A stretch of DNA of 34,613 nucleotides from positions 1-34,613 of IMG/VR virus record IMGVR_UViG_3300048008_000310. One strand, given 5' to 3'. A program made the position numbers and the translations under genes. This document shows positions 17,239 to 26,700 of this stretch, piece by piece; the stretch's first letter is position 1, and each line of letters opens with the position of its first letter. Below the pieces are notes generated by a model that saw only the letters and a list, made by a program, of their open reading frames with translations, made no database searches and was not told the origin of the DNA. This DNA comes from a virus.

Positions 17239-18516
17239 ATGGCAGCCACCGTAAAAGTTAAATACTACAATACATACGTTTTAAAAAAAATAAACAGAGG
17301 TGCAGTAGGCATATCTTCATACAACTGGTATGTAGAGGAGTCTAGAATACGCGGAGGCTATAACAACGTTCAAACCGGGTTAGCACCCAGAGCTTTTATA
17401 GTATCAGAGAAGAATAAGCAACAAGTTTTAAGTAACTCTATCATATACTCAGGTGTAATAAACTCAAGAACAGGTATTAATCAAACAAATGTTTTTCCAT
17501 CAGGTGAAGATATTACAAGATCATTAGATCCTTCTAAAGGTAGTGTTCAAAAACTACACGCGGAAGATAACAACTTGATTGTATTTCAAGAAAGAAAAGT
17601 AAATAGAGCTTTGATAGACAAAGACGCTATATACACTCAAGAAGGCATGCCTATACAAACTACCTCTAATGTAGTTATTGGACAAATACAACCATATGCA
17701 GGAGACTTTGGTATATCTAGAAACCCGGAAAGCTTTGCTGTTTACGGTTATCAAAAATACTTTACAGATGCCAACAAAGGAGCTGTACTTAGATTATCTA
17801 TGGATGGTTTAACGGAGATTTCCAATTATGGTATGTATGATTTTTTTAGAGATCAACTATCTTCTATAAACGGAGGTTTTGCTATTGGTGGGTATGATGT
17901 CTACAATAAATGCTATACATTATCTATACAGCCAAATTCTGCTTCTAATGGTTATAAAACATTAAGCTTTGACGAACAAGTTAAAGGCTGGACAAGTTTT
18001 TACGACTATAAGCCATTGCAAATGTTTAGTATACGTAATAACTTTTTTACCACTAACAATGGTAGCTTATATAAGCATTATCAAAATAACATACCTAGAG
18101 GTAATTTTTATGATCAACAGTACAATTCGTCTATAGAAACTATATTCAATGATAACCCCTCACTTGTTAAATCATTTAAAACAATAAACTACGAGGGAAG
18201 TGGCAACTGGGAAATGGCAACATTTGAAACAGATCAAGATACAGCGTCTAGTATATTAAAGTTTACTACGCCTACTACATTGCAAGAGATGCAAGACAGC
18301 TTACTTAGACATGAGTTTAAAAAGAAAGACGGTAAGTATTTTGCCAATATAATAAACGCTAGTGTACCAGAACAAGGCGAGGTATTATACGGTCAATCAA
18401 TATCTGGAGTTAAAGGTTTCTACGGAACAATTAAAATGACCGCAACAAACACAGCAAACACAGGAATAAATGAATTATTTGCAGTATCAACTAATTATTC
18501 AAACGCTTCCTATTAA
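17239..18516 (+). CDS. Tail protein with propeller-like repeats
   Basis: This 425-residue protein starts with a beta-rich segment (SSYNWYVEESRIRGGYNN) and contains a blade-like repeat (YFTDANKGAVLRLSMDGL, about residues 174-191) similar in style to beta-propellers in phage nozzle proteins. Aromatic-rich segments follow (GGYDVYNKCYTLSIQP; VKGWTSFYDYKPLQMFSI). No signal peptide or enzymatic motif is present. It lies 51 bases after the large tail gene behind an A-rich leader and before the internal virion genes. One reading is that this gene and the C-terminally extended upstream gene share the nozzle function held by one longer protein in other podoviruses. Structural tail protein is likely; its exact place is not determined. 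Confidence 0.75.
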   Translation: MAATVKVKYYNTYVLKKINRGAVGISSYNWYVEESRIRGGYNNVQTGLAPRAFIVSEKNKQQVLSNSIIYSGVINSRTGINQTNVFPSGEDITRSLDPSKGSVQKLHAEDNNLIVFQERKVNRALIDKDAIYTQEGMPIQTTSNVVIGQIQPYAGDFGISRNPESFAVYGYQKYFTDANKGAVLRLSMDGLTEISNYGMYDFFRDQLSSINGGFAIGGYDVYNKCYTLSIQPNSASNGYKTLSFDEQVKGWTSFYDYKPLQMFSIRNNFFTTNNGSLYKHYQNNIPRGNFYDQQYNSSIETIFNDNPSLVKSFKTINYEGSGNWEMATFETDQDTASSILKFTTPTTLQEMQDSLLRHEFKKKDGKYFANIINASVPEQGEVLYGQSISGVKGFYGTIKMTATNTANTGINELFAVSTNYSNASY

Positions 18517-18533
18517 GTATAAAAACAAATAAC

Positions 18534-19337
18534 ATGATAGAATTTTTAGAAATATTTTTCTTTGGACGAGGAAATGTTCAAATGGGAGATCCAACAGGAG
18601 GATTACTAACAGGAGCTTTAATATCTGGAGGTGTTCAGTTACTGAGTGGTTTGTTTGGTGCTGGTGCTGCTAAAAGAAAAGAACAAGCAGCTGCAAGAGA
18701 AAGACAAAGACTGGAGCGAAAGCTTACAAATCTAGAAAACAGCAGACAAGAAATAATTAATCCTTTTGCCGGAGCTACGGACTTAAGTAGTTTAGCTACT
18801 GATCTAAGTTCAAAAATGTCAAATGAGTTAGCTAATTTAAGCGTAGCTACACAAGCTGCAGAAATTGAAATAGAACAAGCCGATATATCTTTAGCAAATA
18901 CATTAGATACTGTTAGAGCAACAGGCGCAAGTGCCGGTGGAGCAACAGCGTTAGCGCAGGCCGCTTTAGCTAGTAAAAAAGGTGTATCAGCTAATATAGA
19001 ACAACAAGAAGTTCAAAACGAAAAACTAAGAGCTCAAGGTGAACAAGATCTTCAAAACAGAAGACTAGACGAGCAGCGAAGACTTCAAGGAATAAGTTTA
19101 AGTGAAGGCCAAAGGATGCAAGGTTTAGATGCTGCCGGTCAACAGTTCATGTTTGGTACTCGCGAGTCTAGAGAAATGCAACAACTAGATAGAGTTTCAA
19201 ATCAGATCTCTAATGCGCAACAAAGACAGACGCAAGCCAGTGCAGATAGGACAGGTGCTTTAACTGGTATGGTCGGAGGTTTAGCTTCAACAGCTGGAAG
19301 TTATATGACAGGTTATGCAACAATGAATGCTGGATAA
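18534..19337 (+). CDS. Internal virion (ejection) protein, glycine-rich hydrophobic start
   Basis: This 267-residue protein has a hydrophobic, glycine-rich segment near the start (GGLLTGALISGGVQLLSGLF, about residues 22-41), followed by long alanine- and glutamine-rich helices (AAARERQRLERKL; SNQISNAQQRQTQASADR), and ends in another Gly-rich hydrophobic stretch (ALTGMVGGLASTAGSYMTGY). This matches the style of the small ejection proteins of podoviruses (T7 gp14, P22 gp7/gp16), which leave the particle and form a conduit across the cell envelope. It is the first of three genes, with growing size (267, 476, 2,587), the usual layout of an ejection trio. An internal start at 18582 (MGDPTGG) is possible, but 18534 has the A-rich leader seen elsewhere. 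Confidence 0.7.
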   Translation: MIEFLEIFFFGRGNVQMGDPTGGLLTGALISGGVQLLSGLFGAGAAKRKEQAAARERQRLERKLTNLENSRQEIINPFAGATDLSSLATDLSSKMSNELANLSVATQAAEIEIEQADISLANTLDTVRATGASAGGATALAQAALASKKGVSANIEQQEVQNEKLRAQGEQDLQNRRLDEQRRLQGISLSEGQRMQGLDAAGQQFMFGTRESREMQQLDRVSNQISNAQQRQTQASADRTGALTGMVGGLASTAGSYMTGYATMNAG

Positions 19338-19353
19338 GAACAAAAAATAAGAT

Positions 19354-20784
19354 ATGAGTTATACAAACCCAAAACAATACATAGACACGCAGTCGGGCCA
19401 ATACATTAGGGAAATGCAAAAATCAGTCGCATCTTCTTACGGCAAAATGGCTAGTGGTATAGCCGAAATAGCTAGAAGAACAGCTGAAGAAACACTAGCT
19501 AGAGAAACAAATGCAGCGAGCAGAACGTCAAAGCTTCGTAATAATTTATTTGCTCAAGCTAAAAACAATAGAAGTATAGATTATACTACTGCTGCAAATG
19601 AGCAGTTAGCTAAATACGAGCAGTTGGCTAAATTAAAAGTTAATAAGTTGACAGCAGAAGACCGTCAGTTTATGGCTAACGTTGAGACTATGGGTACTAA
19701 TATACGAACAAACCTTGAAGACTTAATGGCTAAAGGTCAAACATATCTTGACGCGGCTGAAATTGGATCAGGTAATGAAGGGGGTCTTGATAAATACAAC
19801 TCACCTAAAGTATTAGAAACAAACGATATTGCTTATGACTGGAAAAATACACCAGGTAGAAAAACAGCTGCTATAGATTGTTCTGGAAATAGCGGTTGCC
19901 AGATAGGTGTAACATCATATAAAGAAGGTGAAACAGAAGGTGTTGGCTCGATAGGAGCTCAATCTCAAGCTAGAATTGTTCCTAATTCTTCTAAAAATAG
20001 AGCAGAACTTAAAAAATTAACTGATGTTATTGATTTTGCAAGTATTACTTCTGACGTTTATAAGGGTCAAGAAAAAAAGACATTTAATGATGGGAAAGCT
20101 ACTGTTACTCAAGTGTTTCCAGACAAAGAGGTTATTAAGCCTTTTGTTGAAAGCCAAGCTAGAGCATGGATAGAATCACTAACACCAGAAGAAGCGTCTA
20201 TTTACTATAATAATAGATTGTCAGAAGGTCCTAAAGATACAATGTTTGCTGAAATGGAAGAAGGTTCTGATGAATTATTACCAATATCATCATGGAAAAC
20301 AGATGAAGAAACTGGAAAAATAAACGATCCTTTAAGAGAGCAAATTGTACAAGCTTACATACAAAATGTTTTAGACACAACCCCTGAATACAATAAAGCT
20401 TTAACTACATCTAGAGTTAATAATCCTAAGCCTTCGAAGAATACTAATAAACCTACAGAGCTAGAGTTAAGAACATCAAAAGCAGGTAAAAAATTCAAAC
20501 TGCTACAAGATTGGGACCTTAAAGGCAAACCACCTATAAAAACCATAACTTCAGCTATGGATAAAAACATTCAACTTAGATGGAGAGAAGAAACAACAAA
20601 AGAAATACCTGGCGAAACTGATGGTAAACAAAATACAAGAACTATAGATGCTGGATGGGATTTATTAAGTAGAGGAAGCAACAAATGGAATGTAATAGCA
20701 GACTACAAACCTGGCGAGATTGAAGAAATAGCATTAGAATTAGGTTTTGATAAAAAGAAAGTTAACCAAGATTTTAACAAATAA
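19354..20784 (+). CDS. Internal virion (ejection) protein, second of trio
   Basis: This 476-residue protein is mainly helical and charged. The N-terminal half has long amphipathic helices (SVASSYGKMASGIAEIARRT; RQFMANVETMGTNIRTNLED). A middle region has two cysteines close together (AAIDCSGNSGCQIGVTSY). A more globular C-terminal half ends in ELGFDKKKVNQDF. No membrane segment or catalytic motif is visible. By position and size it would correspond to the middle ejection protein, as T7 gp15 does, forming a tube with the first and third members. It lies 16 bases after the first member and 13 before the giant third. Assignment is by context only. Confidence 0.65.
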   Translation: MSYTNPKQYIDTQSGQYIREMQKSVASSYGKMASGIAEIARRTAEETLARETNAASRTSKLRNNLFAQAKNNRSIDYTTAANEQLAKYEQLAKLKVNKLTAEDRQFMANVETMGTNIRTNLEDLMAKGQTYLDAAEIGSGNEGGLDKYNSPKVLETNDIAYDWKNTPGRKTAAIDCSGNSGCQIGVTSYKEGETEGVGSIGAQSQARIVPNSSKNRAELKKLTDVIDFASITSDVYKGQEKKTFNDGKATVTQVFPDKEVIKPFVESQARAWIESLTPEEASIYYNNRLSEGPKDTMFAEMEEGSDELLPISSWKTDEETGKINDPLREQIVQAYIQNVLDTTPEYNKALTTSRVNNPKPSKNTNKPTELELRTSKAGKKFKLLQDWDLKGKPPIKTITSAMDKNIQLRWREETTKEIPGETDGKQNTRTIDAGWDLLSRGSNKWNVIADYKPGEIEEIALELGFDKKKVNQDFNK

Positions 20785-20797
20785 AATTAAATAAAAT

Positions 20798-23700
20798 ATG
20801 CCAGTAAAAAGATATGAAGTTGACGGTAATCCTTATGATGTATCAGAAGCTAAAGAACAAGAATTTTTAAGTAAATTCAATAATGCTGTTCTAATAGGTG
20901 TTTTAGATGAAGACACTAACGAGGTTATAACACAAGACGAACCACAGGATTTTCCAACAAGCACTGTAGAGGATGCGGATGCAGTGCAGCAACCAATGAC
21001 AGCATCACAAGCAGGTTTTACGGAATCACCTTCGGTAAATACTCTTTCGGATTTAGAAGATCCTAAGCCGTTTGTAATAAATGGTAGAGAAGTAACTCAA
21101 CAAGAATTTGAAGATTACAAAAGAGATACTGAAAAAAAAGAAATATACGGGACTTATTTAAAAGAAGACGGAACTACTGGTTACAATGAAAAACCTTACA
21201 GTGTACAGTTGCAAGATTATAAAGGAAGTTTTGAAAGTATATTGAAAGCAGAAGGCGTTTATGAATTTTTAAAAGATTACGATATAGAATACCGCCAAGA
21301 GTTTGCAGCATCTCAATTAGCTAATAAGGTTCCTAGATACACAAGACAGCAATACAATCAATCAACTAATACTTACGATTCAATACCTACAGAAGATGCT
21401 GAAAAACAATTTTCTAAAAATCTGCCGAGTAATTTTGATCTTTTTGATGATAAAAAAGACTTTAATATAGCTTTAGATCAAGGTATACAAAAAACAATTG
21501 CAGAAAACCCACTTATAAACTATCAAATAAAAATAGCTTCTAAAAAAGCTGAACGAGAGTTAAAAGATTATGCTCTTGGTTTAAGAGAAGAATATGATTT
21601 CAACACCCCTGAAGGAATTGCTGACGCTGAAGAAGCATACAATAATAGGTGGAAGGAACTTGTAATAGACCCGGTATCTCAATCTACTGCTTATAAAAAC
21701 ACAGTAAAAGATTTACAATTAGTAGCTAGCAATGTTGCTGAAAAGGAAAATATAAATTTCGGAAGGTATAAGAGTGCTTTTTTAAGCTCTATAGATTTTC
21801 TTGATCAATATGATCCTACTGGTATTCTTTCAAATGTTGTAGAGCCTCTTGTAGGTACAGGTGTGCAAATGAGGGGTGACTTTAATAAAGCAGCGGTATC
21901 AGCTCAGCAAGTAGAAATACAGAATAAGTATGACGAAATAACTAGATTAAAAAATGATGTTGAATCTGGTAAATTAAAGGAAGATGCTAAAGTAATATAT
22001 GGTGGATCTTTTAGTCAAAAAAGCAATACTAGAGTTGGAGGTAAAAGCGGTACTGTAAAAGATAAAATAAAATATCTTGAAGATCAAATTAATTTAACAC
22101 ATGAATCAATTGCTGAAGATATACAAGATGTTATGGACTCTTCTGAATATGGCTCTCTTTTTACTCAAGCAGATTTTTCTGATGGAGTACAATTTAAGGA
22201 CATTGTAAAAACTATATCTGCATCGGCACCTTATATGGCTGTAGCGGCAGGTGGAGCAATGACTGGTAACCCAGTGCTAGCAGGAGCGGGGTTTATGTCT
22301 ATGTTCACTATGGAATACGGGGCTTCTTATATGGGGGCTATAGAGCAGGGTTTAAAAAATGACGGTCTAGAATACAACGAAAAAAACATTATAGAAGCAT
22401 TAAAGGAAGGCAAATACGCTTCTCAAGCGCAAGCTGCTGCTACAGGTGTAGTTTCCGCTAGTCTAGAGCAATTAGGAGCTACTAAAGTTGCTAAAAATAC
22501 AATGAAAGCATTAGGTCTAGGTGGTACTTTAAAAAAATCGCTAGGCTCTTTATATAAAGGCGAGGTAAAACAATTTGTAAAATCTACAGCTAGAGGGTTA
22601 AAACAGCAATCTATAGCAGGTATCGGAGAAGCCGGTACTGAATTAGGTCAAAATTTAGCTTCGCAAATAAGCACAGGAACTCAGCTAGAAGGACTTAGTG
22701 GTATAGGTAAATATATAGATACTGAAGCCAACAGAGAAGCTGCATTAGGTGGAGGTTTGGCAGGATTCTTTATACCTTTTGGGGCAAGCGTAGTGAGACA
22801 ATCTGTTTCAGAATTAAGAAATTCAGCCAGAGATGTAGCTACAAAATTTGATTTAACTAGTAAATTTGGATCAAGTCTTAAAGCTGCTAATAATTTTTTT
22901 AAGGAAGCTGAAAGTAATTTACAGGGAAAGCTGGATAACGGTGAGATCACACAAGAAGAATACAGAAACGAAAGTGAAAACTTAAGTACTATAAGAAATT
23001 CTGGATTAAAAATTCCAAAAACATTTAGTGAATCTGGAAAGAAAAAAGCATTTGACTTAATAATAGAAAAAAATAATATTGAGCAAAATATTGCAAATAA
23101 AGATCCTGAATTAGTAAAAAAAGAAAAAGCTAGGATTAACGAAATAAATGAAGAGTTAAATAATGTTTCCGCAAAAGAGGCATTATTAGCTGAAACAGTT
23201 AAATCTGAAAAAGGTGCGGTTGAAATATTAAAAAGCGTAAAAGGGGCAAATATTGAATTTGCAGATGATCAAGCAACCGTAAACGCGTTAGTAGATAAAA
23301 TTAGAGAAGAAGACGGTAAGAAACCTATTGTAAATTATAGCGATGCTTATGGTCAAACTATAACTAGAAAAGATGGCAGCCAAATAATATTAATAAATAG
23401 AGCAGAAGCTTTCAAGGACGGTGTAGTAAATACAGCTGCTCACGAAGTTTTACATGCTGCTCTAGACCAAACTTTAAAATCCGGTTTATCACCAGAAAAT
23501 CAAATTAGCGTAAGTAATAGTCTTTTTGATTTCATGAAAACTCTTAAAGTAAAAACTGATAACAAGTTTTTGCAAGCAAGGTTGGATCAATATCAAGCAA
23601 AGTACCAACCTAAAATTGATAAGCTAAAAAGCATATCAGAAAGCATGCAAGACCCTAAATTAGCTAAAAAAGCTAACGATAAGGCTATGAAAGCATTGGG

Positions 23701-26700
23701 TAACTTGAGAGAAGAAACCATAACTCTTTTAAGTGAAGCTATGCTGGATGGAGATATTCAGTATAATGAAAATTTAGGAACAAAACTTAAAGATCTTTTT
23801 AGAAGATTATTTAGTAAATTTGGATGGAAAGCTGAATTTAATACAGGAAAAGACGTTTTTAACTTTATTAAAGACTACAATAGAAGTATTAAAAAAGGTA
23901 AAGGACTAAGTAAAGGTCTTGAAAAATCATTACAAGAAGGTATTAAAGGTAAGCTTGTTAACAGTGATTTAAAAGGAACAGGAACTGCCAGCGATAAGCC
24001 TTCGCTATCTCTACAGGAACAATTAGATGATTTAGACTTAAGTGATTTTGATGGGGATGAATATGCGCTTAATAATGCTAAAAGTAATTTAGAGCTAAAA
24101 ATTAGAAAAGCTAAACAAAAAGAAATTTCTAAACCATCTGAATTTAAAGAAAAAGTTAAAATTGATACCAAAAAAAATGAAAAAAGAATTGGTGATCAGT
24201 TAAAAGAAATGGTACCTACAGGTACAACTAATAAAGAATTTAAAGAAAAGGTAGCGATAAAAGTTATAGACAACATTGATAGAGGTATGCTTAATCCTTT
24301 AATTAAAAAGATCGCTGCAGGCTATGGCGTTGTTGCTGACAATGTATACGGTAAAAGCTGGGATGATTTTTTTATAGAAGTAGGTGGTGTTCAATTAAAG
24401 AAAAACATAATGAATTTTAATCCTGAATCAAACAATGATTTAGGTGGATATATAATAGGTAGTCAATACGGTGTAAGAAACAGAGTGAAAGAAGCTTTAG
24501 CTAAATTTAAAAAAGAAGGCGAGGGTGGATTTAAAGAGGACGTTAGTGTGGCTAAAAACATTATAGCCAGAGAAGATGCTACCCCTCAAGAGGCTGAGAA
24601 AAGAAAATATACACCACTTACTAAAAGCAATGTGGTTCCTAATTTTACTTTAACAGGCATTACAGATAAGTTGACTACTGTGTTATCAGGTCTTACAAGT
24701 AAGATGACAGATAAAAGAGGTGACAATTCTTCCACTACTCCTTTAGTTGCTGAAATAAAAAAGAAAATAGGAAAAGTTGTAGGTGATCCTGAAGCTGCAC
24801 CTAAGATTGTTATACAAAGACTAGGTAAATTAAAAGATGGAACTTATGAAAAAAATCTTATAAAAAATAAGAAAGCTATCATAGAGAACATGACCACCAC
24901 TTTTTTAATGGGTAAAGATAGCGGTAGTAAAGTTAGCGGAGGTATTCCTCAAGCGATTGAAAAATCAGTTGGCGGTAAATTTACTGGTAAAAAAGTAACT
25001 GTAAATGTTGGTGGTAAAGAAATAGTTCAAGAAGAATTTGCGCCAAACTTTGTACCATATCCAGAATGGGTTGGTCAAAAGATTGATCGTGAAAAAACAT
25101 TAGTAAGAGGCGCTACGGCTGGTAATGAAATAGTTAGAAGAGTATCTGCTGATAAAGTTTCAGACTCTGACTTTGTAGGATTGTTTATTGATGAGAAAGG
25201 TAAACTAATTAGAGGTAAAAGAGAAGCTTTGGGTAAAGCTTTAGCTGAGGAAATGGCTTTTGAAATATTTTCTAGAGAAATTCAAAATGAAAACTCAGAA
25301 ATAAGTAAAGCTTTTGAAAGCAATCAAGAAGCTTTAGGGGAAATTCTTAGCGATAATTTTGTTAATGAATTACAAAGAGACTTAGATAGAGGTACTGTAA
25401 AGTATTCATTGAAAATTGAAGATATAAAAAATATAGAAAAAATTGCAATAAAAGAAGGTCTTACTTCTGAAAAGATTAAAGATATAGCCATTGCAAATAA
25501 AATACCTGTAAATATAATTGAGGGAGTATTAGAAGATATTATACATGAAGGGGTGCTCCAAAGAATGCAAGAAACTAAAGCATCTAACGAAGGCTTAAAA
25601 TATGAGCAAGCACTAAAAAAGGTTTTAAACAAATATACTAGCGGTGATATAAAAATTAAGTTAATAAAATCTCAAAAGGGGGATATTGTAATTAACGCAA
25701 ATGGTAAAGACTATAAAGTGGAAGTTAAGCTAAACGATAAAGCTCAAATAGGTAGCATATCTACTGGTTTATTTCAAACAAAAAACAGTAAAATATCTTT
25801 AATAAACTCTGACAATTTAAAAATAAATAATAAATTAAGCGAGGATAATAAAAAAGAATTTATAGATTTTTTAAGCAAAAATAAAAAGTACTTAAATAGC
25901 TTAATTAATGCCGTTAATAAAGCTAATTCAAAATCAAATGAAAAAGCTTTTATAAATCAAAAAGGCCACCTAGAGTTACCTTACAAAGAATTTTGGAAAA
26001 ATATAAAAGATGAAATGCCTGGTAAAATAGCTGGATATGTTAGCTATGAAGGAAATCAATCTATTGTAGAAGATTTTTATAAAGGAATAGACTTAATGCA
26101 AATTGGAGGATATGGAGCTTTTGCTATAGGTAATAAAAGTAAGCTTTCTGGTTTTTATCAAAAATTAGAGGCTACTACAAATAATGTATTAAGACCCGTA
26201 AGATCTACCACTACCATATACATGAGGTTGTTTCCAAATTTCAAAGAAATAAAAAACCCTAAAAGTAATTCATTAGCTACAGCTAAAGGTATAATGACTT
26301 TAACTAAATCTGTTAGAGCTGCAACAGAGTTAGATAACATGAAACCTAGTTTGAAGTTGGATAAAAGCTTTAATAAAATGCTAGAAAGAAGTACAGGTAT
26401 TAAAGCAAATGAAACTATAAGCAAAGTAATAGCTAGAAGAAAAGGTGTAGGTAAAAGTAAATTTAAAGTTTTTATGCCTTCTTCATTAGATGATTTTAAA
26501 GGATTGACTTCTTATACTTTTGCAGGTAAAGGTAAGCAAGGTGAAGCTGATCAAAAGTTTTTTCAAGATAACTTAATAGATCCGTACTTTAAAGGCATAA
26601 GAGCTATTGAGGAAACTAGACAGTCGTTTAAGGACGATTTTAAGACGCTTAATAAACAAATGAGACCTGTTATAAAGAAACTTGGTAAACTTGTGCCAGG

